From assembly GCF_036250735.1 (NCBI RefSeq), contig NZ_CP109430.1, positions 7,936,001 to 8,000,000 on the forward strand: a stretch of DNA of 64,000 nt, read 5' to 3'. Positions within the stretch are counted from its first letter, which is position 1; the number at the start of each line of letters is the position of its first letter. The notes below the pieces were generated by a model. It made no database searches. It saw only the letters and a list, made by a program, of their open reading frames with translations, and was not told the origin of the DNA. This stretch comes from Streptosporangium sp. NBC_01495. Lineage in GTDB: Bacteria > Actinomycetota > Actinomycetes > Streptosporangiales > Streptosporangiaceae. Of this stretch, positions 50,413-59,209 are shown in pieces. The position numbers and the translations under genes were made by a program.

Positions 50413-51000
50413 CTACACCGACGTGCCGTAGGCCGTGCGGACCCGCAGAACGTGCTCGACCAGAGTGATCAGCGTGCTCTTGACGGAGTCGCGGGAGCGG
50501 GCGTCGGTCCGCACGACGGGAATGTGCGGAGCCAGCGTCAGGGCCTCGCGCACCTCCTCCTCGTGGTGCGGGAACTCCCCGTTCCAGCCGTTGACGCCGA
50601 CCACGAAGGGGAGCTTGGCCTCCTCGAAGTAGTCGATCGCCGGGAAGCCGTCGGCCAGCCGCCGGGTGTCGATCAGGACCACCGCGCCGATCGCGCCGCG
50701 GACCAGGTCGTCCCACATGAACCAGAACCGGTGCTGACCCGGCGTACCGAACAGGTACAGGATCAGGTCACGGTCCAGCGAGAGGCGGCCGAAGTCCATC
50801 GCGACCGTGGTGGTGGTCTTGTGGGGAGTCAGCCCGAGGTCGTCGATCCCGGCACTGGCGTCGGTCATCACCGCCTCCGTGGTCAGCGGCACGATCTCCG
50901 ACACCGCCCCCACGAACGTGGTCTTGCCGACGCCGAACCCACCCGCGACAACGATCTTCGTTGACGTCAGGCCACCCTGGCTAGAGCCTGCGAAGTCCAC
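50413..51000 (-). CDS. cvnD: Conservon D small GTPase (CvnD-like)
   Basis: 195 residues. P-loop GGFGVGKTTFVGAVSE, switch TTTVAMDFGRLSLDRD, G3 LFGTPGQHRFWFMWDDL and loop VGVNGWNG. Very close to conservon A over its whole length, including the N-terminal DFAGSS that overlaps the cvnC end by 20 bp. The C-terminus (VLRVRTAYGTSV) differs. Confidence 0.93.
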   Translation of the reverse strand: MDFAGSSQGGLTSTKIVVAGGFGVGKTTFVGAVSEIVPLTTEAVMTDASAGIDDLGLTPHKTTTTVAMDFGRLSLDRDLILYLFGTPGQHRFWFMWDDLVRGAIGAVVLIDTRRLADGFPAIDYFEEAKLPFVVGVNGWNGEFPHHEEEVREALTLAPHIPVVRTDARSRDSVKSTLITLVEHVLRVRTAYGTSV

Positions 51001-51343
51001 TGAGAACCCTTTCGAGCATGTTGAGGTCCGGTTGTCCCTCGTTGAGATGCGGCTGGTGGATGCGGACGAAGCCCTCGTCGACCATATCCGCCACCAGCAC
51101 GCGGGCCACTCCGAGCGGGACCTTCAGCAGAGCCGAGATCTCGGCGACCGAGCGGTACGAACGGCAGAGCCTGATGATCGCATCCTGCTCGGGGGTGAGC
51201 AGCGCCAGGTCCTCCTCCATGATGAAGGAGGAGGAGACCAGCGCCTCCATCGCCATGTGGAACCGGGGCTCCGACCTGCCACCGGTCACGGCGTACGGAC
51301 GGAACAGGGGCTCGTCGTCCCCGGTTCCGTCAGTCCCGAGCAC
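50981..51343 (-). CDS. cvnC: Conservon D DUF742 protein (CvnC-like)
   Basis: 120 residues, the shortest of the four, with almost no N-terminal extension: from a GTG start it goes directly to LFRPYAVTGGRSEP (about 13-26). Core continues YRSVAEISALLKVPLGVARVLVADM and ends PDLNMLERVLSGLRRL. 39 bp after cvnB and 20-bp overlap with cvnD. Confidence 0.92.
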   Translation of the reverse strand: MLGTDGTGDDEPLFRPYAVTGGRSEPRFHMAMEALVSSSFIMEEDLALLTPEQDAIIRLCRSYRSVAEISALLKVPLGVARVLVADMVDEGFVRIHQPHLNEGQPDLNMLERVLSGLRRL

Positions 51344-51382
51344 GAGCCTCTCCCGTGAGGAGACCGGGTGTGAGCGCGGTCA

Positions 51383-51805
51383 TCACCGGCCCCGGGAAGA
51401 CTGCAGCTCGGCGCGGAGCGCCGGGGTGAGCACCTGTCCCGCCCTGTCGACGAGCAGGGTCATCTGGTACGCCACCAGACCCATGTCGCAGTCGGGGGAG
51501 GCCAGCACGGCGAGCACGGAGCCGTCGCTGATCGCCATGACCAGCAGCAGGCCACGCTCCATCTCGACCACGGTCTGGGTGACGGAACCCCCCTCGAACA
51601 CGCGGGAGGCGCCCACCGTCAGGCTGAGCAGTCCCGCCGAGACGGCGGCGAGCTGGTCGGCCCTGTCGGGCGGGAACCCCTCGGAACTGGCGATCCGCAG
51701 CCCGTCGGCGGAGACGCACACCGCGTGCGCGACACCGGGCGTGCCGCGGACGAACTCGGTGATCAGCCAGTCGAACCTGCGTGCCTCATGACTCAGGATC
51801 GTCAC
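51383..51805 (-). CDS. cvnB: Conservon D roadblock/LC7 protein (CvnB-like)
   Basis: 140 residues, one roadblock domain: FDWLITEFVRGTPGVAHAVC, then FPPDRADQLAAVSAGLLSL and CDMGLVAYQMTLLVDRAGQ. Overlaps the kinase stop by 4 bp (ATGA). The signature MSQAARG start of conservons A and B is replaced by MTILSHEARR. Confidence 0.93.
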   Translation of the reverse strand: MTILSHEARRFDWLITEFVRGTPGVAHAVCVSADGLRIASSEGFPPDRADQLAAVSAGLLSLTVGASRVFEGGSVTQTVVEMERGLLLVMAISDGSVLAVLASPDCDMGLVAYQMTLLVDRAGQVLTPALRAELQSSRGR

Positions 51806-54783
51806 GAGCCCTCCTCCTCGTCCACCGGGTTTCCGGTGGTGGTTTCGACTACTTCGGCGCGGCCCCGCCGTACGCCTTGCTGGAAGCTCGACAGACGGTT
51901 GCGCACCCTGTCCGGTGACAGGGGCGGCATGGGGCTGGACGGCACGGCGGCGGCCGTACCGGGTACGAGGTTCGCCTTGGGAGTGCGCTTGGGCAGACCG
52001 GCCGCGGTCACCCCGCCGAGTGCGGGTTCACTCGCCGCCTGGGCGGCGCGCCACCCGGCGTCGGCGGGGGTGTTCCAGCTGTCCGGGTCGCCCGACGGCG
52101 CGGGCTGCTCGGCCGCCACCGCCCTCACCTGCTCTCTCCTCGGCGGTGTCTCGCGGACCGGCATGCCGGTCGGGGGTGTCGTCTCCTCCGCCCACGCGGC
52201 CTCCGGCTCGTGGAACCCGCTCTCCGGTCCGGGGGACGCCACCGGTCCCGAGAACTCGCCCGATCCCTCCGCGCGGCGGAACCAGGCGGACTCGATCGAG
52301 GCGAAGATGGGCAGGTACTCCTCCTCCTCGGCCTCGAGCGGGGAGACGCCCACCGCGGGCATCACCCCCGCCGTCGTGTCCTCGTACGAGGACTGGTTCC
52401 AGGGGGAGAACTCGGAGGCGGGGGCGCCGCCGTTGCCGTTGACCTGGCGCTTGGGCAGGGGCGGGCCGCCCCTCGCCGGAGCACCGGGCGAGCCGGAGGG
52501 ACCGGCGGAAACCGGCCAGTCCGGGACCGGGCGGTCACCGGGCGCCGGAGCGGAGCCGAACGAGGGCGCGTCCACGGACATCTGGCCGAACGACGTCTGG
52601 CCGAACGAGCTCTGCCCGTACGACGGCTGCCCGAACGGATCCCGCCCGAACGGGTCCCGACCCTGCTCGAACGAGGGGTGGGTGTGCGCCGGCCCGGCCT
52701 CGGGCCGCCCGTACGAGGGCTGCTGGACGGGCGGGCGGGCGGGGGCGGCGAAAAGGTCCTGCGAGGGAGCCTGCGAGGGAACCTGCTCGGTCCCCCAGGA
52801 GGGCGTCTGCACCGGCTGCACCGCCTGGACGACGAGCGCCGGCGGGAACAGGACCATGGCGACGAGACCGCCGCCCTCCTGCGGGCGCAGCTGGACCCGG
52901 ATGCCGTGGCGCAGCGCGAGGCGGCCGACCACGAACAGGCCCATCCGCCGCGACACCGAGACGTCGACGACGGGCGGGTCGGCGAGCCGGCGGTTCGTCT
53001 CGACCAGTTCCTCGTGGGTCATGCCGATGCCCGGGTCGCTGACCGCGAGCAGCGCGCCACCACCCTCGATGACGCTGCTGGAGACCACGACCTGGCTGGC
53101 CCGGGGCGAGAACTGGAGGGCGTTCTCCACCAGCTCGGCGACCAGGTGCACGATGTCGTTGGCGGTGCTGCCCGCGACCGAGATCGTGCGGTGCACCTTG
53201 ACCTGGACCCGCTCGTAGTCCTCGACCTCCGACAGGGAGGCGCGGACGACGTCGACGAGCTTGGCCGGCTGGCTTCGCCTGCGGGTCGGCTCGTGACCGG
53301 CGAGGACCAGGAGGTTCTCGGAGTTGCGGCGCATGCGGGTGGCCAGGTGGTCGAGCCTGAACAGGTCGGCCAGGCGTCCGCCGTCCTCCTCGCCCTTCTC
53401 CAGGCCGTCGATCAGCGAGATCTGCCGCTCGACCAGGGTCTGCGTGCGCCGCGACAGGTTGACGAACATCGCGCTGATGTTGGACCTGAGCTCGGACTCC
53501 TCCGAGGCCAGGCGCACGGCCTGCCGGTGGACCTCGTCGAAGGCCTTGGCGACCTCACCGATCTCGTCGGCGGTGTCGACCGAGATGGGATCGATCTCGG
53601 GCGTACGGGTGTCGCCGGAGACCCGGAGGCGTCGCACGATCTCGGGAAGCCTGAAGCTCGCGACCTCCAGCGCCTCGGCGCGCAGGCGGCGCAGCGGCGT
53701 CACCATCGAGCGGGCGATGACGACCGTGAGGCCGAGCACCAGCAGGAGCAGGAGCAGGATCAGCCCGGAGGTGATGATCGCGTTGCGCTGCTCGGCGTCC
53801 TCCAGGTCCCTGGCCCGGGTGACCACGTCACCGGCGACCTTCGTCTCGACCTTCCGCATCCGGTCGAGGACCGCGGTGTTGTCCGAGAACCACTGCTTGA
53901 CCTCGTCGAAGTCGGACAGCAGCCGCCCGGTGCGCGTAGGGTCGCTGGCGAGCACGATGACCCTGGCCTTGGTCAGCTCGGCCCGGTGCACCCTCTCGTC
54001 GATCAGCGCGGTGGTGAGAAGCTGCGCGTTCTCCGGGCTCGTCTCGACGCCGAAGTCCGCCTCGTACTCGTCCATGCGGGAGCGGGAGGCGATGAACTTC
54101 TCGACCTCCTGCGGGTTGATGAGCGAGGGCGCGTAGTAACCGGCCAGCAGCCGGGCGCGCTGCTTGGAGACCTCCTCCTTGGCGTACGCCAGGGCGCTGA
54201 GCGCGCGGGTGTCGCCGATGATCCCCGGATCGTCGCTGACCAGCGTGAGCTCCTCGTGGAGCGTGAGCAGCGGGGCGATCATGAAACTGTATCGTTCCAC
54301 TCGGGTGACGCCCGCCAGGCGGCGCAGCTCGGGGAGGCCCTCCAGCTGGTAGTCCGCGTTCTTGGCCGCCTCGACGGCTCGGGCGCCGTAGGAGTCGTCG
54401 ATCGCCTGGACTTCCAGCCGCACCTTCTTGACCAGCGCGTCCACGGTCTTCCGCTGCGCGTCGGAGCTGTCCTTCAGGCCCTTGTTCGAGGGCTGGAACG
54501 ACGACCAGGCGCCGCGGTCACGTTCCAACCCGAGTGCCTGGGCCAGGTCGCGGAGCCCGCCGGAGTACTCCGCCGCGGAGGCGGTCCGCTGGTATCCCGC
54601 CACGCTGTCGACGGAGGCCACCACACGCGTGCCGGCGAGCACGACGCCCACCGCCGTCGGCACCAGGATCAGGGCCGTCAGGCGCGAACGGACGCGCCAG
54701 TTCTTCAAACCGAACCGGGCGGCAGGCCGCTTGCCACGGTCGGGTGCCGAAGCACCTCCGCTTTCGGATGTCGCCGTAGTCAC
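51802..54783 (-). CDS. cvnA: Conservon D nitrate-sensor-like histidine kinase (CvnA-like)
   Basis: 993 residues. Cytosolic start of about 32 residues, TM1 (about 33-55, LTALILVPTAVGVVLAG), NIT-type sensor domain, TM2 (IITSGLILLLLLLVLGLTVV), HAMP, DHp-like LDHLATRMRRNSENLLVLAG, ATPase with ELVENA and DPGIGM. The tail of about 310 residues has short repeats of the form FGRDPFGQPSYGQSSFGQTS (near 52570-52680) and ends in EEYLPIFASIESAWFR, GLPKRTPKANLVPG and RLSSFQQGVRRGR. Starts at an ACTATG context with no strong ribosome site. Confidence 0.93.
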   Translation of the reverse strand: MTTATSESGGASAPDRGKRPAARFGLKNWRVRSRLTALILVPTAVGVVLAGTRVVASVDSVAGYQRTASAAEYSGGLRDLAQALGLERDRGAWSSFQPSNKGLKDSSDAQRKTVDALVKKVRLEVQAIDDSYGARAVEAAKNADYQLEGLPELRRLAGVTRVERYSFMIAPLLTLHEELTLVSDDPGIIGDTRALSALAYAKEEVSKQRARLLAGYYAPSLINPQEVEKFIASRSRMDEYEADFGVETSPENAQLLTTALIDERVHRAELTKARVIVLASDPTRTGRLLSDFDEVKQWFSDNTAVLDRMRKVETKVAGDVVTRARDLEDAEQRNAIITSGLILLLLLLVLGLTVVIARSMVTPLRRLRAEALEVASFRLPEIVRRLRVSGDTRTPEIDPISVDTADEIGEVAKAFDEVHRQAVRLASEESELRSNISAMFVNLSRRTQTLVERQISLIDGLEKGEEDGGRLADLFRLDHLATRMRRNSENLLVLAGHEPTRRRSQPAKLVDVVRASLSEVEDYERVQVKVHRTISVAGSTANDIVHLVAELVENALQFSPRASQVVVSSSVIEGGGALLAVSDPGIGMTHEELVETNRRLADPPVVDVSVSRRMGLFVVGRLALRHGIRVQLRPQEGGGLVAMVLFPPALVVQAVQPVQTPSWGTEQVPSQAPSQDLFAAPARPPVQQPSYGRPEAGPAHTHPSFEQGRDPFGRDPFGQPSYGQSSFGQTSFGQMSVDAPSFGSAPAPGDRPVPDWPVSAGPSGSPGAPARGGPPLPKRQVNGNGGAPASEFSPWNQSSYEDTTAGVMPAVGVSPLEAEEEEYLPIFASIESAWFRRAEGSGEFSGPVASPGPESGFHEPEAAWAEETTPPTGMPVRETPPRREQVRAVAAEQPAPSGDPDSWNTPADAGWRAAQAASEPALGGVTAAGLPKRTPKANLVPGTAAAVPSSPMPPLSPDRVRNRLSSFQQGVRRGRAEVVETTTGNPVDEEEGS

Positions 54784-54843
54784 CGCTCTCGCTACCCCTC
54801 AATCACGACACAAGTGGACAACATCAGACCACAAGGTCATGGC

Positions 54844-54908
54844 AAAAAATCGGCAAAACCGACATACCGACTTTAATCGTTACGAAGGCGACGAGAGACC
54901 GATTTTTT
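54844..54908 (-). terminator. Probable terminator after glnD
   Basis: A 10-bp perfect inverted repeat (AAAAAATCGG at 54844-54853, CCGATTTTTT at 54899-54908) spans a 45-nt loop just past the glnD stop. On the minus strand the second arm ends in six T, preceded by CGGTTTTGCCG. Confidence 0.55.
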
Positions 54909-54912
54909 ACGG

Positions 54913-57189
54913 TTACCGCAGGGCAGCCAGCACCTGATCCCGTACCTGCGCCCGCTGGACCTCGTCGGTCAGCGGGCGGCCGGCTCGGTCGACCACGTAG
55001 AAGACGTCCACCGCCTCTGCGCCGAGAGTCTCCACACGGGCGGCTCGTACGTCAAGGCCACATTCACCAAATGCTCTACCAATCCGCCACAAAAGCCCCG
55101 GACGATCATGGGCTCGCACCTCGATGACGGTCGCGGTGTTGGAGGCGTCGTCCACCAGATTCACCCTCGGCGGCGCCACCGGCACCCGGGCCGGGCGCAG
55201 CGACCTGGTCCTCCTGGCCAGGCGTTGTTCGATGTCGAGGCGACCGGCCAGGACCAGTCTCAGATCGGCCTCCAGCGTCGCGGGGTCGGGCGGCGAGCCG
55301 TACTCGGGAACGACGGAGAACTCGATGACGGCGGTCGCCCCCGCCGAGGCGGCCGACGCGGCGCGCACCACCATCCGGTGCGCGGCCAGCACCCCGGCCG
55401 CGCGCCAGAGCAGACCGGCGCGGTCGGGCGCGACCACGGTGACCGCTCCCCCGTTGACGCGCACGGCGCCGCCGCCGTGACGGGCCAGGGACGCCTGCTC
55501 CACCGAGAGCGAGGGCGCGGGGCGCAGCGGGGTTCCCGACAGCGCCGAACGCACCCGGCGCACCAGGTCGGCGACGAGCGAGGCCTTCCACGAGTTCCAG
55601 GCGGCGGGCCCGGTGGCGTGACCGTCGGCCACGGCGAGGGCCGCCAGCAGTTCGAGGACCTCACGCGAGCCGACGGCCTCGGCCACCCGGGAGATCGTCA
55701 CCGGGTCGTCCAGGTCGCGGCGGGTGGCCGTCTCGGGCAGCAGCAGGTGGTGGCGGACCACGGTCTCCAGGATGTCGACGTCGGCCGGGGGCAGGCCCAT
55801 CCGGGTGCCGATGTCGCGGGCGACGACGGCGCCGGTGGTGGAGTGGTCGCCGGGGTATCCCTTGCCGATGTCGTGCAGGAGCGCGGAGATGAGCAGCAGG
55901 TCGGGCCGGGAGACCTCGCGGGTGAACGAAGCGGCCCCCGCGGCGGCCTCGATCAGGTGCCGGTCGACGGTGTAACGGTGCACCGGGTTGCGCTGCGGGC
56001 GGTGCCGCACCCGCTCCCAGTCGGGCAGCAGGCGGACCAGCACCCCCGCCTGGTCGAGCTCCTCCCAGACGGGCACGGCCGCGCGACCGGCGCCGAGCAG
56101 CGCCACCAGCGCGTCACGCGCCTCGTCCGGCCAGGGCACGGGCAGCGGCGGCGACTGGGCGGCCAGCGTGGTGACCGTGGCGGGCGCCAGCGGCAGCCCC
56201 GCCTCGGCCGCGGCGGCGGCGGCGCGCAGCACCAGGACCGGGTCCTTGCGCGGGTTGACCCCGCGGGCGAGCACGACCTCTCCGCCGTGCTCGACGACGC
56301 CGTCGGCGAGCGGGCGGCGGCCACGGGGGGTGGGACCGGTCAGCAGCCGGTCGACGGTGCGCCAGGTGGCGTCGAAGGCGTGCCCGATCGTCCTGGCGGC
56401 CTCGGCGAGCCTGCGCATCAGCGCCTCGGCGTCGAGCAGGCCGAGAACCCCCGCGACCGCGTCCTGCTCCTGGAGCACCAGCCTGTCCGCACCGCGGGCG
56501 GTCACCAGGTGCAGGCCGTGCCGGATGTCGAGCAGCAGCTCGTAGGCCTCGCGGACCCGGGGGCCGGGGGCCGAGGCGACCCAGGCCGCCGCCACGGCCT
56601 GCATCGCCTGCACGTCGCGGATGCCGCCCCGGGAGTCCTTGAGGTCGGGTTCGAGCAGGAACGCCAGCTCGCCGCTGGCCTCCGCCCGCTTGTCGGCGGC
56701 GTCGCGCAACTCGCCCAGGCGGCGCCGGGAGTCGGCACGCCACTCGGCGAGCACGATCTCGCGCGCCGAGCGCGTCAACTCCGGGTCTCCCGCCACGTGC
56801 CGTGCCTGGATCAGGCCGAGAACCGCCTTGAGGTCCTCCCTGGCGACCTTGGCCGCCTCGTCCACCGTCCGCACCGAGTGGTCGAGGCCGACTCCGGAGT
56901 CCCAGATCGGGTACCAGATGCGGTCGGCGATGCGCGCCACGTCCTCCCGCCCGTCGTGGAGCAGGACCAGGTCGAGGTCACTGCCCGGCGCGAGCTCGGA
57001 GCGTCCGAGGCTCCCAACCGCGACGAGCGCGACTCCGCTGAGGGCGCCGCGCTCGTCGTTTCTCGTCGTTCCCCCGTTGGGCCCGTACGGCGTACCGGCA
57101 GCGGTGCGGACCAGGTCCGTCAGCCAGCGGTCGATGTCCGCGGCCCGTTCCTTACGGGCCGCGGCGTACGAGCGAGTGTCGCCTCTCAC
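54913..57189 (-). CDS. glnD: PII uridylyl/adenylyltransferase GlnD
   Basis: Modifies PII in response to glutamine; in Streptomyces the homologue adenylylates GlnK. 758 residues: nucleotidyltransferase with VGSLGRSELAPGSDLDLVLL (about 57-76), central helical domain, HD domain with ISALLHDIGKGYPGDHS (about 440-456), and two C-terminal ACT domains for glutamine sensing (VVAPDRAGLLWRAAGVLA and VRAHDRPGLLWRIGRAFG). Shorter than E. coli GlnD (890), as usual in actinobacteria. 3 bp after glnB in an amtB-glnB-glnD operon. Confidence 0.95.
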   Translation of the reverse strand: MRGDTRSYAAARKERAADIDRWLTDLVRTAAGTPYGPNGGTTRNDERGALSGVALVAVGSLGRSELAPGSDLDLVLLHDGREDVARIADRIWYPIWDSGVGLDHSVRTVDEAAKVAREDLKAVLGLIQARHVAGDPELTRSAREIVLAEWRADSRRRLGELRDAADKRAEASGELAFLLEPDLKDSRGGIRDVQAMQAVAAAWVASAPGPRVREAYELLLDIRHGLHLVTARGADRLVLQEQDAVAGVLGLLDAEALMRRLAEAARTIGHAFDATWRTVDRLLTGPTPRGRRPLADGVVEHGGEVVLARGVNPRKDPVLVLRAAAAAAEAGLPLAPATVTTLAAQSPPLPVPWPDEARDALVALLGAGRAAVPVWEELDQAGVLVRLLPDWERVRHRPQRNPVHRYTVDRHLIEAAAGAASFTREVSRPDLLLISALLHDIGKGYPGDHSTTGAVVARDIGTRMGLPPADVDILETVVRHHLLLPETATRRDLDDPVTISRVAEAVGSREVLELLAALAVADGHATGPAAWNSWKASLVADLVRRVRSALSGTPLRPAPSLSVEQASLARHGGGAVRVNGGAVTVVAPDRAGLLWRAAGVLAAHRMVVRAASAASAGATAVIEFSVVPEYGSPPDPATLEADLRLVLAGRLDIEQRLARRTRSLRPARVPVAPPRVNLVDDASNTATVIEVRAHDRPGLLWRIGRAFGECGLDVRAARVETLGAEAVDVFYVVDRAGRPLTDEVQRAQVRDQVLAALR

Positions 57190-57192
57190 CGG

Positions 57193-57531
57193 TTAGAGCG
57201 CCTCAGGTCCGCGTTCCCCGGTGCGGACACGGACCACCGTGTCCACAGGAACGGACCAGACCTTGCCGTCACCGATCTTGCCGGTCTGCGAGGCCTTGAC
57301 GATGACGTCGATGACGTCCTCGGCGTCCTCCTCCTCGGCGAGCACTTCGAGGCGGACCTTGGGCACCAGGTCGACCTGGTACTCGGCACCGCGGTAGACC
57401 TCGGTGTGACCACGCTGGCGGCCGTAACCGCTGGCCTCGCTGACCGTCATGCCCTTGACCCCGAACTGCTCCAGGGCCGCCTTCACATCGTCAAGCTTGA
57501 ACGGCTTGATGATCGCGGTGATGAGTCTCAT
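57193..57531 (-). CDS. glnB: Nitrogen regulatory PII protein (GlnB/GlnK)
   Basis: 112 residues, trimeric signal protein that binds ATP/ADP and 2-oxoglutarate and gates AmtB. T-loop GRQRGHTEVYRGAEYQVDL with Tyr51, the modification target, is intact; the B-loop is KIGDGKVWSVPVD (about 85-97). The link to amtB marks it as GlnK type. Its ATG overlaps the amtB stop (ATGA), so the two partners are made together. Confidence 0.96.
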   Translation of the reverse strand: MRLITAIIKPFKLDDVKAALEQFGVKGMTVSEASGYGRQRGHTEVYRGAEYQVDLVPKVRLEVLAEEEDAEDVIDVIVKASQTGKIGDGKVWSVPVDTVVRVRTGERGPEAL

Positions 57532-58841
57532 GCGTCCACCTTCTTAGACGCCGGGGTGGGGGCCGGACCGTTGACGGCGGCCACACCCGAGGAGTGGATG
57601 GTGCCGAGGTCGTAACCGGTCTCGGCGTGGGAGGTGATGTCGACGCCGGTGATCTCTTCCTCGGCGCCGATCCGGAAGCCCATCGTCTTGTCGATGATCT
57701 TAGCGATGATCCAGGTGATGATGAAGGAGTAGGCGCCGACCGCGACCGGGCCGAGGATCTGCAGGCCCAGCTGCTTGAAGCCGCCGCCGTACAGGAGGCC
57801 GGTGCTCTGCTGCTCCAGGAACGGGTAGGCGGCGATGAAGCCGAGGGAGACCGCGCCGATCACACCGCCGACCAGGTGCACGCCGACCACGTCGAGGGAG
57901 TCGTCGTAGCCGAACTTGTACTTCAGGCCCACCGCGTAGGCGCAGACCGCGCCGGCGATGAGGCCGAGCAGGAGAGCGGCCCAGGGGTCCACGAAACCAC
58001 AGGCCGGGGTGATGGCGACCAGACCGGCGACGGCACCGGAGGCGACACCGAGGCTGGTGGCGTGGCCGTCGCGCATCTTCTCGACCACGAGCCAGGCGCC
58101 CGCCGCCGCGGCGGTGGCGATCTGGGTGTTCATGAACGCCAGGCCGGCGGTGCCGTCCACCGCGAGCTCGGAGCCCGCGTTGAAACCGAACCAGCCGAAC
58201 CACAGGAGACCGGCGCCGAGCAGGACCAGGGTCAGGTTGTGCGGCCGCATCGGCTCCTTGCGCCAGCCGGCGCGCTTGCCGAGCACGAGTGCCAGTGCCA
58301 GGGCCGCGGCTCCCGCGTTGATGTGGACCACGGTGCCACCGGCGAAGTCCTCGATGCCGAGGTTGAACAGCCAGCCGTTGCCCCAGACCCAGTGGGCCAC
58401 GGGGAAGTAGACGACGGTCGCCCAGACGATGGTGAACAGCACCCAGGCGCCGAACTTGGCGCGGTCGGCGATGGCACCACTGATCAGCGCGACGGTGATG
58501 ATCGCGAAAGTGAGCTGGAAGGCCGAGAACACCAGGCTCGGCATGCCCGTGCCATCGTCCTTGGTGGCGGTGTCGACCAGGCTCTGCAGCCCAAGGGCGT
58601 CGAAGCCGCCGATGAACTTGTTGACGAGCTCGCTGCCGTTGTCGGTGAAGGTCAGCGAGTGCCCGTAAAGCACCCATGTGATGGTGACGGTGATGATGCT
58701 GACGAACGACATCATCATCATGTTCAGGACACTCTTGGCCCTGGTCATTCCCCCGTAGAAGAACGCAAGGCCAGGAGTCATCAACAGCACCAACGCGGTG
58801 GCTGTGAGCATCCAGGCAGTGGTGCCGCTATCGATCTTCAT
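57528..58841 (-). CDS. amtB: Ammonium transporter
   Basis: 437 residues, about 11 membrane helices, ammonium channel family. Signature DFAGGTVVHINAGAAALALA (about 164-183) carries the first pore His; the second is in VVGVHLVGGVIG (about 320-331). The C-terminal cytosolic tail with GAEEEITGVDITSHAETGYD (about 394-413) is the PII-docking region. First gene of the operon; a GlnR-box-like array lies 118-155 bp upstream. Confidence 0.96.
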   Translation of the reverse strand: MKIDSGTTAWMLTATALVLLMTPGLAFFYGGMTRAKSVLNMMMMSFVSIITVTITWVLYGHSLTFTDNGSELVNKFIGGFDALGLQSLVDTATKDDGTGMPSLVFSAFQLTFAIITVALISGAIADRAKFGAWVLFTIVWATVVYFPVAHWVWGNGWLFNLGIEDFAGGTVVHINAGAAALALALVLGKRAGWRKEPMRPHNLTLVLLGAGLLWFGWFGFNAGSELAVDGTAGLAFMNTQIATAAAAGAWLVVEKMRDGHATSLGVASGAVAGLVAITPACGFVDPWAALLLGLIAGAVCAYAVGLKYKFGYDDSLDVVGVHLVGGVIGAVSLGFIAAYPFLEQQSTGLLYGGGFKQLGLQILGPVAVGAYSFIITWIIAKIIDKTMGFRIGAEEEITGVDITSHAETGYDLGTIHSSGVAAVNGPAPTPASKKVDA

Positions 58842-58958
58842 TCGACGCGACCCTCCCTTACAAATGGCGTGTGGCCGGTTTCACAGTCGCAGTGATCGCT
58901 TCCTGGGCTCCATCGACCGGCCGCGCACTGACGTTGCGCCACAGCGTGTTCTTCCACC

Positions 58959-58996
58959 GTTTCAAGGTGCGACCTTGCGTGTTTCACATCTGTGAA
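58959..58996 (-). promoter_or_regulatory. GlnR-box-like array upstream of amtB
   Basis: Read on the minus strand: TTCAC-n6-GAAAC-n6-GGTCG-n6-GAAAC, the exact 22-bp period of the actinobacterial GlnR box (GTNAC-n6-GAAAC twice). Both GAAAC halves are perfect, the first partner half is good and the second poor. A further GAAAC-n6-GAAAC pair lies at 59012-59027. In relatives GlnR activates amtB-glnK-glnD on nitrogen limitation. Confidence 0.7.
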
Positions 58997-59072
58997 TCTC
59001 GGCCACATGGTGTTTCAGACATGTTTCGGACGCGGTGTGCCATGACTTAGAGGTGACCTTAAAAGAGCCCAG

Positions 59073-59092
59073 GTGAACCCCGCTTGGGGGTT
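59073..59092. other. Small hairpin between amtB promoter and left repeat arm
   Basis: GAACCCC/GGGGTTC, 7-bp stem with 5-nt loop. Just before it, TTAAAAGAGCCC (59059-59070) resembles the TTAAAAAGAGCCC inside the right repeat arm, so it may be a scrap of the same element. Weak. Confidence 0.35.
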
Positions 59093-59209
59093 CGCAGAGA
59101 CGTCGGCGACCCTGCCCATGACCGTCGCCACGCCCACCATGCCCCCTCAATCCGGACAAATAGGTAGAGCCGTAACCCCTGGCCACGTCCCCGCGCGGTC
59201 TTGATCGAC

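Noticed and set aside
52500..52700. Insertion or recombination scar in the conservon D kinase tail
   Set aside because: The short FGQ/PYG repeats fit disordered-linker drift seen in all four kinases and keep the frame.
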